Source: Phycisphaerae bacterium
Lineage (GTDB): Bacteria > Planctomycetota > Phycisphaerae > Phycisphaerales > UBA1924
Assembly (NCBI GenBank): GCA_022180725.1
Contig: BQMO01000012.1
Location: forward strand, 105,734 to 169,733
Length of the DNA: 64,000 bases
Reading direction: 5' to 3'
Below are positions 19,618 to 29,382 of this stretch, one piece after another; positions within the stretch are counted from its first letter, which is position 1; each line of letters begins with the position of its first letter. Under the pieces are notes generated by a model. It saw only the letters and a list, made by a program, of their open reading frames with translations. It did not search any database and was not told where the DNA came from. The position numbers and the translations under genes were made by a program.

Positions 19618-19836
19618 ATGGCGATTCGAGTGAAGGCACGGGGCGGCGAGAGCACGGAAGGCCTGATGCGCCGGTTCAAGAAACTGTGCGAGAAGGAAGG
19701 CCTCGTCAAGGACATCAAGCGCAAGGAGTTCTACGAGAAGCCCTCCGAGCGCCGCCGCCGCGACGCCCGCAAGAGCGAAGTCCGCCGCATCAAGGAAGAG
19801 ATGCCGGGCTTCAAGCCCAAGTTCGAGAAGCCGTAA
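19618..19836 (+). CDS. rpsU: 30S ribosomal protein bS21
   Basis: The 72-residue, very basic protein starts MAIRVKARGGESTEGLMRRF and continues KKLCEKEGLVKDIKRKEFYE, then an Arg/Lys-rich tail, the full pattern of bS21. It helps initiation on the 30S subunit near the anti-Shine-Dalgarno region. GAGAGG lies five bases before the ATG. It is monocistronic here; dnaG and rpoD, frequent partners in other bacteria, are absent. Confidence 0.95.
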   Translation: MAIRVKARGGESTEGLMRRFKKLCEKEGLVKDIKRKEFYEKPSERRRRDARKSEVRRIKEEMPGFKPKFEKP

Positions 19837-20006
19837 TCCAAATACCGGCCGCCGGCTCGGCGTGCCGCCTCTGGAACCATCCAGCGGCGGGTCGGGCGTG
19901 AGTTCCGGCCGGTCCACTCGTCGACGCGTTCGCGCCGGCGTCGTGTGATTCCAAATCGTCTGTCTGGTGCGCGGGTTGTCCCGCCCCTCGTGAGGAGGTT
20001 CCCCCG

Positions 20007-22610
<2,604 letters not shown>

Positions 22611-22630
22611 CCCCCCCACCCTTCAACACG

Positions 22631-22661
22631 AAGGCCCCCGTCAACGCGACGGGGGCCTTTT
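22631..22661. terminator. Bidirectional intrinsic terminator after hppA
   Basis: A 12-bp perfect stem (AAGGCCCCCGTC at 22631-22642 with GACGGGGGCCTT at 22648-22659) with a 5-nt loop ends in TTTT, and begins with AA on the other side. It lies 20 bp after the hppA stop and downstream of the convergent lipoprotein gene, so it may stop transcripts from both sides. Confidence 0.85.
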
Positions 22662-22718
22662 CATTCTTTCCGGATCGCTCCGCGCCGAATCGCCGGCCCA
22701 CGGAACAAACACAGCCGA

Positions 22719-23204
22719 TTACAACTTGAACTTCTCCGCGACGCGCTTGATCTCGTCGCCGAGTTTGGCCGCGCTGGTCTTTACCTCCGCCGCCAGCGCG
22801 TCGAACTTCTCCGACGACGCGCTCTTCAGTTCCCCCGCCTTGATTGCGATGGCCTCGTACTGCTTCTCGAGTTCCGCGATCGCCGCGTTCGCCTGCGTCT
22901 TGACGAGGTCCGGCAGCGCGTTGGCCTTCTCCTTGAGCGCGGTGATGGACGGCCTGAGGTTCTCCACCTCCTTCGTCGTCGCCGCGAGGAGCGTGTCGCG
23001 GGCATGCTTGGCGGCCTCGGCGGCCTTGTCGGCCCCTTCCTTCACGGCCTCGCCCACCTTGCCCGCCCCTTCCTTCAGCGCTCCGCCCGATTTCGAGGCC
23101 GCGTCCGTCACCTTCTGCCCCACCGTCTCGGGCTTCTTGTCCTCGCACGCCGCGAGCGCAACCAACCCCGCCGCCCCCGCGGCCAGAACGAATGCAGTCC
23201 TCAT
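22719..23204 (-). CDS. LEA-like amphipathic helical lipoprotein
   Basis: The 161-residue protein has a lipoprotein signal (FVLAAGAAGLVALAAC, Cys at residue 20) and an Ala/Lys/Glu-rich body. Residues ~28-68 repeat an 11-residue pattern (GQKVTDAASKS, GALKEGAGKVG, EAVKEGADKAA) as in group-3 LEA and apolipoprotein-like proteins. The rest is a long helix with heptad character (EKQYEAIAIKAGELKSASSE). GGAGT lies eight bases upstream of the ATG. A role in envelope stress or surface binding is conceivable but unproven. Confidence 0.75.
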   Translation of the reverse strand: MRTAFVLAAGAAGLVALAACEDKKPETVGQKVTDAASKSGGALKEGAGKVGEAVKEGADKAAEAAKHARDTLLAATTKEVENLRPSITALKEKANALPDLVKTQANAAIAELEKQYEAIAIKAGELKSASSEKFDALAAEVKTSAAKLGDEIKRVAEKFKL

Positions 23205-23306
23205 AATGTGACTCCACGGTGCGGGGCCGGACCCGACAGGGTTCGCAGGGATACCCCGCGAAAAATCATACGCGGGCTGCCACGCACGCCCGGCATCGCC
23301 CCGGGG

Positions 23307-23999
23307 TTATTCCTCGGCATCGCCGTCGTCGTCGTGCTTCTCCGCGGCCAGTTCGCGCTCGATGTCCTCGATGGACTTCTCGTCCTCGACCTTCTGGCCC
23401 GCGGCGATCTTCTCGGCCCGTTCTTTCTCCAGTTTCCGCTTCGCCGCCTCGACCTTGACCTTGTCGGGCGCGAGGATGATGCTCGCCTGCTTGCCCATCC
23501 ACCGCGGGGGCTGCTCGACCTTGCTGATGTCCGCCAGGGCGTCACGCACGTCCGCGAGGTTTTCCAGCCCCAGCTGCTTATGCGCAATCTCGCGCCCCTT
23601 GAAGCGCTGGGTGAACATCACCTTGTGCCCGGCCATCATGAACCGCCGCGCCTGGTCCACGCGCACCTTGATGTCGTGCGGGTCGATCTTCACGCTGCGC
23701 CCCAGGCGCAGCTCCTTCATCTCCGTCGCCTTGCTCGCCGCCCGCTGCTTGCGCTGCTTCTGCCCCAGTTCGTACTTGTACTTCCCGTAGTCCATGATCT
23801 TGCAGACCGGGGGGCGTGCATCGGGCGAAATCTCCACCAGGTCCAGGCCCAGTTCGTTCGCCTTCTTCATCGCCTCGTTCGTCTCGATCACCCCGATCGG
23901 CTCGTCATTCGGACCGAGCACCCGCACGGGCGAGATGCGGATCATGAGGTTCACCCGCGTGCGCTGCACCGGCCCGGCGTCTCTGCTGAATCGACCCAT
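23307..23999 (-). CDS. infC: Translation initiation factor IF-3 with acidic C-terminal tail
   Basis: The protein of about 230 residues binds the 30S subunit and proofreads start-codon selection. RVNLMIRISPVRVLGPNDEP opens the N-domain; ARPPVCKIMDYGKYKYE is the classical linker signature; the C-domain runs through KIDPHDIKVRVDQARRFM and KVMFTQRFKGREIAHK. A tail of about 40 residues rich in Asp/Glu (EKHDDDGDAEE) exceeds the ~180-residue E. coli length. ATG 23999 is chosen with AGGA at a good distance; GTG 24047 would add 16 residues. The rpmI and rplT genes that usually follow infC are not present. Confidence 0.95.
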   Translation of the reverse strand: MGRFSRDAGPVQRTRVNLMIRISPVRVLGPNDEPIGVIETNEAMKKANELGLDLVEISPDARPPVCKIMDYGKYKYELGQKQRKQRAASKATEMKELRLGRSVKIDPHDIKVRVDQARRFMMAGHKVMFTQRFKGREIAHKQLGLENLADVRDALADISKVEQPPRWMGKQASIILAPDKVKVEAAKRKLEKERAEKIAAGQKVEDEKSIEDIERELAAEKHDDDGDAEE

Positions 24000-24299
24000 A
24001 TCGTCCTGCTTCTCCAACACGCCCCGGGGCCGCTCCGACGTACCCACGCCGGCCGCCTCCCCGAGGCTGGTTCACTCGACCAAACTTCGACATTGCGTGG
24101 CGAGGCGGTTCATGAGGCCGCGCGACCCATGCCCGCGCCCTGAACGTGTCGTGCTGTATGTCCGTGCATGCTCGCGTCCACGCGGTGCGTCACCCCGGCG
24201 TCGGGCTTCGGCCCGAACCCCGCCATCGCCACAAGCCTAACACCCTTTCCCCCCGCGAGCAAGAGCATCCGGGCTTGTCCGGGCGAATTCCGCCGGGCC
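24000..24299. other. Intergenic region upstream of infC
   Basis: About 300 bp separate the infC start from the kinase stop. It holds a TCGGGC-TTCG-GCCCGA hairpin at 24201-24216 without a U-tract and short reading frames that do not look coding. It should contain the infC promoter and leader, but I cannot point to convincing -35/-10 boxes. Confidence 0.4.
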
Positions 24300-25718
24300 T
24301 CACTCCCCACGCAATGCCAGCAGGATGATGTTGGCGATCACGCTCAGCCCCAGCAGCCCGCACAGCACCGCGAACAGCCACGGGCGGACAATCGCCGTCT
24401 GGGCCTGCCCCTCGACCAGTTCGGCCTGGGCACCCGCCTCCGCCGCCAGCACCTGCCCCAGCGCCGCCGCCCCGATTTCCTTGTGCGCCAGCACCGGGTT
24501 CTGCCCCTCGCGCACCAGTCTCAGATCAGCGATCAGGTCCTGGCACGACTGGTACCGCGCTCGCGGGTCCTTCTGCATCATCATCTCGATCACTTCCGAG
24601 ATCCCGCTCCCCAGTTTCGGGTTCACGTGGTCCGGGGGCACCAGGTCGGCCTTCAGGTGCTTGTGCATCACCGCCGAGGGGTTCTTCCCGTCGAACGGCA
24701 CGCTCCCCGTCACCATGTGGTACAGCGTCGCCCCCAGCGAATAAATGTCCGCCTGCGGACCGATGTTCAGTTCCCCGCGGATCTGCTCGGGCGAGATGTA
24801 GTACGGCGTGCCGAAGGCCTTGCCCTGCTCCGCCTCCGCCGCCTCGCGATCGGAAATCGCCCGCGCCAGCCCCATGTCCGCCAGTTTCGCCACCCCGCCC
24901 CGCGTCTGCATGATGTTCTTCGGCTTCACGTCGCGGTGGATGATGCCCCGGCTGTGCGCGTGCGCCAACGCCTCGGCCACCTGGATCACGATGTCGATCG
25001 CGTCCTTCTCCGCGAACCGCTTGCTCTTCACGATCTCGTCGTACACGGTGGTCCCGTCCACGAACTCCATCACGAAGTAGTGGTACTCCCCCGCCTTGCC
25101 CACGTCGTAGGCCTGCACGATGTTCGGGTGGTTGAGTTGCGCCGCCGCTCGACCTTCCGCGTAGAACCGCTCGATGAACTGCGGGTTGCTCGTGAACTTC
25201 CGCGGCAGGACCTTGATCGCCACCACCCGGTCCAGGCTCAACTGCTTGGCCTTGAAGACCGTCGCCATCGCCCCGGCGCCGAGTTTCCCCAGCACCTTGT
25301 ACCCGGGGATTTTCTGCCCGCTGCGCTCGGCCTGGGCGACTTCCCGCAGCCGCGCCATCTGCCGGCTCGTCACGTACTCGTTGCGCACCAGCAGATCGGC
25401 CAGCGACTGCTGGTTCGCCGCTTCGCTCATCTGCTTCGCGATCGCCAGGCAGTGCTGCACCTCGTCGGGCGTGGCGAAACCCTGATCGATCACCAGCCGC
25501 CCCACGATCGAGTCCACGTTCGTGCCGCTCTTGGCGACCTCCTGAATGACCTCTTCGGGCGTGGGCACCGCCGGGCCGGTCGAGCCCATGACCTTCGACC
25601 CGGGCGATTCCGTCGCACCCGACTTCTCCAACGGCGCAGTCTCGCCGGGGTCGGGCTTCAGCCCGATCTCGCGATCCTTCGGATCGGGGGTCTTGGGATG
25701 TCGATGTTCGTCGGCCAT
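24300..25718 (-). CDS. Membrane-anchored Ser/Thr protein kinase (PknB-like)
   Basis: The protein has about 472 residues. Residues ~45-140 contain two short repeats (VGRLVIDQGFATPDEV, ADLLVRNEYVTSRQM) that resemble the MshEN/T2SSE N-terminal module. The Hanks-type kinase domain (~145-410) has the glycine loop LGKLGAGAMATVF, catalytic Lys in VAIKVL, HRDVKPKN near residue 258 and the activation segment GTPYYISPEQ. The metal-binding DFG reads DMG. A single transmembrane helix sits at the C-terminus (WLFAVLCGLLGLSVIANII). ATG 25718 (MADEHRHPK) is chosen; ATG 25739 is an alternative. It should phosphorylate cytoplasmic targets; none is identifiable. Confidence 0.9.
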   Translation of the reverse strand: MADEHRHPKTPDPKDREIGLKPDPGETAPLEKSGATESPGSKVMGSTGPAVPTPEEVIQEVAKSGTNVDSIVGRLVIDQGFATPDEVQHCLAIAKQMSEAANQQSLADLLVRNEYVTSRQMARLREVAQAERSGQKIPGYKVLGKLGAGAMATVFKAKQLSLDRVVAIKVLPRKFTSNPQFIERFYAEGRAAAQLNHPNIVQAYDVGKAGEYHYFVMEFVDGTTVYDEIVKSKRFAEKDAIDIVIQVAEALAHAHSRGIIHRDVKPKNIMQTRGGVAKLADMGLARAISDREAAEAEQGKAFGTPYYISPEQIRGELNIGPQADIYSLGATLYHMVTGSVPFDGKNPSAVMHKHLKADLVPPDHVNPKLGSGISEVIEMMMQKDPRARYQSCQDLIADLRLVREGQNPVLAHKEIGAAALGQVLAAEAGAQAELVEGQAQTAIVRPWLFAVLCGLLGLSVIANIILLALRGE

Positions 25719-26063
25719 TCGGGGCTGACTTCCTGTCATCTGCCGGCCGCTCCCGCCGCGGCGTGCGTGCGTCACCATCGCGTGACGATACGGCGATTCT
25801 ACCAACCCGGGATGCCCAATGCGGCGAGAATCGTGCCGTGGGCGGGGTCTGGACGGGAGCATCGGCGAGTTTTCGGCCCCGATTCATCGCATCCGGCTTG
25901 ACGGATCGTTCGTATGTTGTTTTACTGTAAAGGCCGTCTCGGGGTCGATGTTCTGTCGGCGACGCCTGTTCTGGCATCGGGGCGGATTGGTCTTATCGGA
26001 TACACTTCGGCGCTCGGCTGTCGGAACAACCGGCCGGTCGAAGGCACATACAGGGGTCGGCAC
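25719..26063. other. Divergent intergenic region between kinase and pseudopilin operon
   Basis: About 345 bp without a convincing gene. It holds a small inverted repeat (CGTCAC at 25770-25775, GTGACG at 25782-25787) near the kinase start, a locally AT-rich stretch at 25895-25930 with a promoter-like element, and then a leader of ~130 bp before the first pseudopilin gene. Confidence 0.5.
25898..25926 (+). promoter_or_regulatory. Candidate sigma-70 promoter for the pseudopilin operon
   Basis: TTGACG at 25898-25903 is separated by 17 bp from TTTACT at 25921-25926 in the most AT-rich stretch of the area. It faces the operon starting at 26064, implying a leader of about 130 nt. The -10 matches the consensus at only four of six positions. 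Confidence 0.4.
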
Positions 26064-26978
26064 ATGAAAATGACTCGTCGCGCGTTCACGCTGATCGAAC
26101 TACTGGTCGTTATCGCGATCATCGCGCTGCTGATCGGCCTACTTCTCCCCGCGTTGGGAAAAGCCCGCAAGGCCGCTCGTCAATCGATCTCGCTGAGCAA
26201 CGTGGCCCAGATCGCCAAGGCCGGGGCGGTATATCAGGGCGACGCCAAGGGGCTGCTGCCCATCACTATGCTGTGGAACGGCAACGACACCCGCCCGCCG
26301 AACCCGACCAATTTGGCACAGGGACTCACAGGTTGGTGCACGTGGAGTTCCTGGGGCAAGAACTGCCAGTACATGTGGGGCTCAGGCGCGTACGGCGCGA
26401 CCTTTGATCCATACGCCTCACGGCGACCCCTCAATCAGTACCTGACCGCTGAAACCATTCCTGATCCGGTCGGCGTCGTGCCCACGGACTCAGCCCGGAC
26501 GGACTTCGCCATGCCCGTGACGCGTGACCCCAGCGACCGCGGGCAGGGACACCAACAGAACTGGCCCAACGGCAACACCAACCCCTTCGTCTCCTGCTAC
26601 GACGACGTGGGCACGTCCTACCAGTGGCAGGCCAAGTGGTGGGACCAAGTCACGATCAACCCAGGGGGATCATTCGTGGCCCGATTCGAACTGGGTATGC
26701 GTCGCTTCAAGATCGCCGACGCCTTCCAGCCCTCGCGCATGGTTTGGCTCAACGATGAATGGGCCGACATCATCATGAACTCATCGTCGGACAACTTCCG
26801 CGTCCGCAACGGGTACGACGACATCAACAAGTCCGTCCTGGGCTACATGGACGGCCACTCAGCCTACCACAGCGTCATTCCCGGCGGCCTATCGCACCCC
26901 GAAGCCTACACCCGCCCCGATCGTGTACCCGCGTGGAACAACGAGAAGTACTGCGTCATTTTCCCATTCCTTCGCTGA
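26064..26978 (+). CDS. Type II/IV pseudopilin-like exported protein, first copy
   Basis: The 304-residue protein has a class III signal ([20 protein letters not shown], then [15 protein letters not shown]) with Glu at +5, typical of PilE/GspG-like proteins. The residue before the cleavage point is Ala, not the usual Gly. The C-terminal ~270 residues form a globular domain with many aromatic residues and a FxLNDEWAD-like segment followed by [10 protein letters not shown], reminiscent of planctomycete pseudopilins that display H-x-DG motifs. It is the first gene of a four-gene operon of two pseudopilin/small-protein pairs. Cargo or assembly role unknown. Confidence 0.85.
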   Translation: MKMTRRAFTLIELLVVIAIIALLIGLLLPALGKARKAARQSISLSNVAQIAKAGAVYQGDAKGLLPITMLWNGNDTRPPNPTNLAQGLTGWCTWSSWGKNCQYMWGSGAYGATFDPYASRRPLNQYLTAETIPDPVGVVPTDSARTDFAMPVTRDPSDRGQGHQQNWPNGNTNPFVSCYDDVGTSYQWQAKWWDQVTINPGGSFVARFELGMRRFKIADAFQPSRMVWLNDEWADIIMNSSSDNFRVRNGYDDINKSVLGYMDGHSAYHSVIPGGLSHPEAYTRPDRVPAWNNEKYCVIFPFLR

Positions 26979-27043
26979 TACCCCGGCACCTGGCCGGCAT
27001 CGCTCCCTCGCGTCACTTCGCACGCACCCCATCGAGACTGAAC

Positions 27044-27274
27044 ATGGAGTTTCTCCCCGAAGACCCCAAGAAGCGCATGATGACGCTGGTCGTGCTCGGC
27101 GTCATCGTGCTCGCCGGCGGTATCTACGCCTACATCATGTTCTTTGGGGGCGAATCTGCCCCGAAGTCTGTCGAACAAGCCATGCAAGAGGGAAGCACGG
27201 CGCCCACTCCGGCCCCAGACGCCCCAGGCACGCGCAGCCGTGGCGGGGCCCGAACAGCGACACAAGGAAACTAA
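27044..27274 (+). CDS. Small single-pass membrane protein paired with pseudopilin, first copy
   Basis: The 76-residue protein has a short polar N-terminus (MEFLPEDPKKRM), one membrane helix (TLVVLGVIVLAGGIYAYIMFF, ~14-34) and a Pro/Ala/Gly-rich tail ending in an Arg-rich patch. It lines up with the small protein at 28323-28574: both begin M-x-F-L, have Lys pairs before the helix, and end with a proline-rich, RGGAR/RGR-containing tail. It lies between two pseudopilin genes, 65 bp after the first and 14 bp before the second. No known family. Confidence 0.75.
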   Translation: MEFLPEDPKKRMMTLVVLGVIVLAGGIYAYIMFFGGESAPKSVEQAMQEGSTAPTPAPDAPGTRSRGGARTATQGN

Positions 27275-27288
27275 CTGAGGATAACACG

Positions 27289-28326
27289 ATGCCGCACGCC
27301 GCTCGCCGCTCGCCGCTCGCCGCTCGCGCGTTCACGCTGATCGAACTGCTGGTCGTGATCGCGATCATCGCGCTGCTGATCGGCATTCTGCTCCCCGCCA
27401 TCGGCAAGGCCCGCAAATCGGGCCAGCGGGCGGTCAGCCTGTCGAACCTGCACCAGAACGTCACCTACATGGCCTACTACTCGGCCGACAACAAGGAGGA
27501 CTTCCTCAATCCCTTCGCGCCGCGCGATCAGATCGTGGCAGGGTGGGACGAACGCGCGGTGGTCTTTGAGCCCCTCGGCGTGGCGGCCCGCCTCGGGCAC
27601 GCCCCGTATCAGTACGCGTGGGACTACGGCGTGGGCGTGCAGAGCACCAGCGGCACCGAGACGTTCGGGTACCACTGGCTGAGCCACATGCTCTACGGCG
27701 ACGCGGAGAACACGTCGCGCGCCCGCTCGGGGTTCGCCCCCGCCGACTTCGCCATGCTCGACTTCCTCCGCAACAACCCCGACCCCAGCGCCGCCGGCGA
27801 CCTGTCGTGGATCTTCCCCGTGTCGTACTGGTACCCGCCGGTCTTCTGGCAGGACCCGGCCCGGTTTACGCAGGCGACCGCGACCCGGCTGACTCCCGCG
27901 GCGTCGAACAACTACTTCATCCGCCGGAACAAGTTCTCTGAAGCCCACTCGCCCTCGAAGAAGGTGCTGCTCTTCGAGCGGGCAGACTTTTACCAGAAGA
28001 CGACGAACAACCGCGTGATCCAGTGGAACAAGCCGCGGGCGACGCAGCAGGTCGCGTGCGTGGACAGCAGCGCCAAGAGCGTGATCATGTCCGACGTCAT
28101 CGCGGCGACGCAGACCTCGCCCGGCCTGGTCCGCGACGGCACGGGCACGCTGTATCAGCCCGCGGGCGTCTGGAACCCCGGCGAGGGCGAACTGTCGTAC
28201 TTCTTCGTGTACTCCGGCTCGGCGTTCAACAGCCCCTTCCAGTACGAGATCACGGCGCCCAACGGGCCGTACCCGGCGTACTTCTGGGCCACCCGCTACG
28301 GCATCCGCGGGGTGGACCTGCCATGA
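27289..28326 (+). CDS. Type II/IV pseudopilin-like exported protein, second copy
   Basis: The 345-residue protein has the class III signal [20 protein letters not shown] (residues ~13-32) preceded by an unusually long Arg/Ala-rich leader of 13 residues, again with Ala at -1. The following LLPAIGKARKSGQRAVSLSN matches the first copy. A globular C-terminal domain has FPVSYWYPPVFWQDP and ends ATRYGIRGVDLP. TGAGG precedes the ATG by eight bases. The leader is encoded by a 7-bp tandem repeat. The stop overlaps the next gene in ATGA. Confidence 0.85.
   Translation: MPHAARRSPLAARAFTLIELLVVIAIIALLIGILLPAIGKARKSGQRAVSLSNLHQNVTYMAYYSADNKEDFLNPFAPRDQIVAGWDERAVVFEPLGVAARLGHAPYQYAWDYGVGVQSTSGTETFGYHWLSHMLYGDAENTSRARSGFAPADFAMLDFLRNNPDPSAAGDLSWIFPVSYWYPPVFWQDPARFTQATATRLTPAASNNYFIRRNKFSEAHSPSKKVLLFERADFYQKTTNNRVIQWNKPRATQQVACVDSSAKSVIMSDVIAATQTSPGLVRDGTGTLYQPAGVWNPGEGELSYFFVYSGSAFNSPFQYEITAPNGPYPAYFWATRYGIRGVDLP
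27294..27328 (+). repeat. 7-bp tandem repeat inside the second pseudopilin leader
   Basis: The unit GCTCGCC is repeated three times exactly (27301-27321), followed by GCTCGCG (27322-27328) and preceded by the near copy GCACGCC. Seven is not a multiple of three, so gain or loss of a unit would shift the frame of the pseudopilin start. Confidence 0.8.
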
Positions 28327-28574
28327 GTTTCCTCGACGACGCGATGCAGGACAAGAAGAAGTTCTACATCCAGGTCGGCGTGATCGCCGTGTGCCTGATT
28401 GGCGGGATCGTGGCGTACGTCGTGATCAGCGACGGGGACGCGCCCCCGCCGGCGGTCGACGAGGCCGCGGCCCGGCAGCAACAGATCGTGGACAGCATGC
28501 AGCCGGCCCCCCCGCCGCAGGAGCCGCCCCGCACCGCGCCACGCGGGCGCATCGCGCACCCCGGGTCGAAGTAG
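28323..28574 (+). CDS. Small single-pass membrane protein paired with pseudopilin, second copy
   Basis: The 83-residue protein starts MSFLDDAMQDKKKFY, has one membrane helix (VGVIAVCLIGGIVAYVVI, ~18-35) and a proline-rich tail (PAPPPQEPPRTAPRGR) ending HPGSK. Layout and short motifs match the protein at 27044-27274. The ATG overlaps the stop of the second pseudopilin (ATGA), so production of the two is probably coupled. It may be a membrane partner, chaperone or assembly factor of that pseudopilin. Confidence 0.75.
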   Translation: MSFLDDAMQDKKKFYIQVGVIAVCLIGGIVAYVVISDGDAPPPAVDEAAARQQQIVDSMQPAPPPQEPPRTAPRGRIAHPGSK

Positions 28575-28587
28575 GTCCGACGAGAAT

Positions 28588-28684
28588 CCCCCTCCGCCGC
28601 GAAGCGCGGCGCCTCCCCCTTCGGGGGAGGACCGGATTGATCCTCCCCCAAGGGGGAGGTGGCGAGTCCGCGAGCCGGAGGGGG
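28588..28684 (+). repeat. 97-bp multi-hairpin repeat, copy 1
   Basis: The element is bounded by an 8-bp inverted repeat (CCCCCTCC/GGAGGGGG). Inside are three perfect hairpins in a row: GCCGCG-AAG-CGCGGC, CCTCCCCC-TTC-GGGGGAGG and CCTCCCCC-AA-GGGGGAGG, then a GGC...GCC arm. Folded, it is a cloverleaf-like multi-arm junction. It starts 13 bp after the pseudopilin operon and ends 13 bp before the DUF559 stop. Confidence 0.9.
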
Positions 28685-28697
28685 CACCCCTTACTGA

Positions 28698-29150
28698 TCA
28701 CCGTCTCGGCATGGACCGCTGAGCGATCGACGGCTTGAGTGCCACGGCCATACGGGCGATGCACTCCAACGCTTCGACAATGTCGCTCAGCACCAGGCCG
28801 GCCTCAAGTCGAACGACGGTCAAACCCTGTTCGAGCATCCATGCATCGCGACGCCGATCATCCTCGCCGCGCGATTCGTGCACGCGGCCATCGACTTCGA
28901 CAACCAGCCTGACCTCGTGACAGAAGAAATCGGCGATGAACGGCCCGAGCACGTGCTGCCGGCGGAAACGCAGGCCGAGCAGTTGTTCACGGCGCAGTCG
29001 CTGCCAGAGCAGGACTTCGGGCAGGGACATGCGCGCTCGCAGTTCACGGGCACGGGCCAGCGATTGTGCGGCGCGCGGATCGCTCCGCGCGGGTACGCGG
29101 TCCGGTCCGCGAGCACCGACATCGCGGAGCGTGGGGCGGCGTTCGGGCAT
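28698..29150 (-). CDS. DUF559-family PD-(D/E)XK endonuclease (Vsr-like)
   Basis: The 150-residue protein carries the DUF559 core: LARARELRARMSLPEVLLWQ helix, LLGLRFRRQHVLGPFIADFF, then HEVRLVVEVDGRVHE, with Asp in ADFF and Glu-Val-Asp in the second strand as the likely metal ligands. LEQGLTVVRLEAGLVL closes the fold. The family resembles very-short-patch-repair endonucleases; its cellular role is undefined. About 25 residues before the core and 15 after it are variable. It is flanked on both sides by multi-hairpin repeats, which may be its DNA targets. Confidence 0.85.
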   Translation of the reverse strand: MPERRPTLRDVGARGPDRVPARSDPRAAQSLARARELRARMSLPEVLLWQRLRREQLLGLRFRRQHVLGPFIADFFCHEVRLVVEVDGRVHESRGEDDRRRDAWMLEQGLTVVRLEAGLVLSDIVEALECIARMAVALKPSIAQRSMPRR

Positions 29151-29187
29151 ATCAAGATTGTCACGAACACAGACGGAGATTGCAACT

Positions 29188-29286
29188 CCCCCTCCGCCGC
29201 GAAGCGCGGCACCTCCCCCTTCGGGGGAGGACCGGATTGATCCTCCCCCCTAGGGGGAGGTGGCGAGTCCGCGAGCCGGAGGGGGG
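29188..29286 (+). repeat. Multi-hairpin repeat, copy 2 (direct copy)
   Basis: Nearly identical to the copy at 28588 and in the same orientation. It differs by G-to-A after the first hairpin, by CTA in place of AA in the third loop, and by one extra terminal G. All paired bases are preserved, with changes only in loops and junctions. It begins 37 bp upstream of the DUF559 start codon. Confidence 0.9.
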
Positions 29287-29303
29287 CTGGTTTGACGCTG
29301 ATA

Positions 29304-29381
29304 CCCCCTCCGCCGCGAAGACGCGGCGCCTTCCCCTTCGGGGGAGGACCGGAGTTGGGCGCCCCCCCTTTGTGGGGAGGA
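29304..29381 (+). repeat. Multi-hairpin repeat, copy 3 (degenerate)
   Basis: It repeats the 5' half: CCCCCTCC, GCCGCG-AAGA-CGCGGC and CCTTCCCC-TTC-GGGGGAGG, then ACCGGA, after which it diverges to a decayed third hairpin (CCCCCCC-TTTG-TGGGGAGG). The last arm and the closing GGAGGGGG are lost. It lies 17 bp after copy 2 and abuts the AI-2E stop codon. Confidence 0.75.
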
Positions 29382-29382
29382 G

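Larger units (their letters stand above)
28588..29286. mobile_element. Candidate repeat-DUF559-repeat element
   Basis: A Vsr-like endonuclease gene is bracketed by two nearly identical direct copies of the multi-hairpin repeat. The ~700-bp unit sits between two convergent genes (last pseudopilin-operon gene and AI-2E transporter) and disrupts neither. No target-site duplication or transposase is visible. Whether it moves as a unit, or the repeats alone move in trans, cannot be told from one locus. Confidence 0.4.

Noticed and set aside
23905..24093. A small minus-strand frame starting MSKFGRVNQPRGGG overlapping infC
   Set aside because: It overlaps the infC coding region in another frame and turns low-complexity; it is not supported by length or a ribosome-binding site.
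27294..27328. GCTCGCC tandem repeats as a CRISPR or IS end
   Set aside because: Units are 7 bp with no spacers and lie within a coding leader.
28588..29381. The hairpin repeats as a CRISPR array or ordinary terminators
   Set aside because: There are no regular spacers or cas genes, and the elements have several arms and lack U-tracts.
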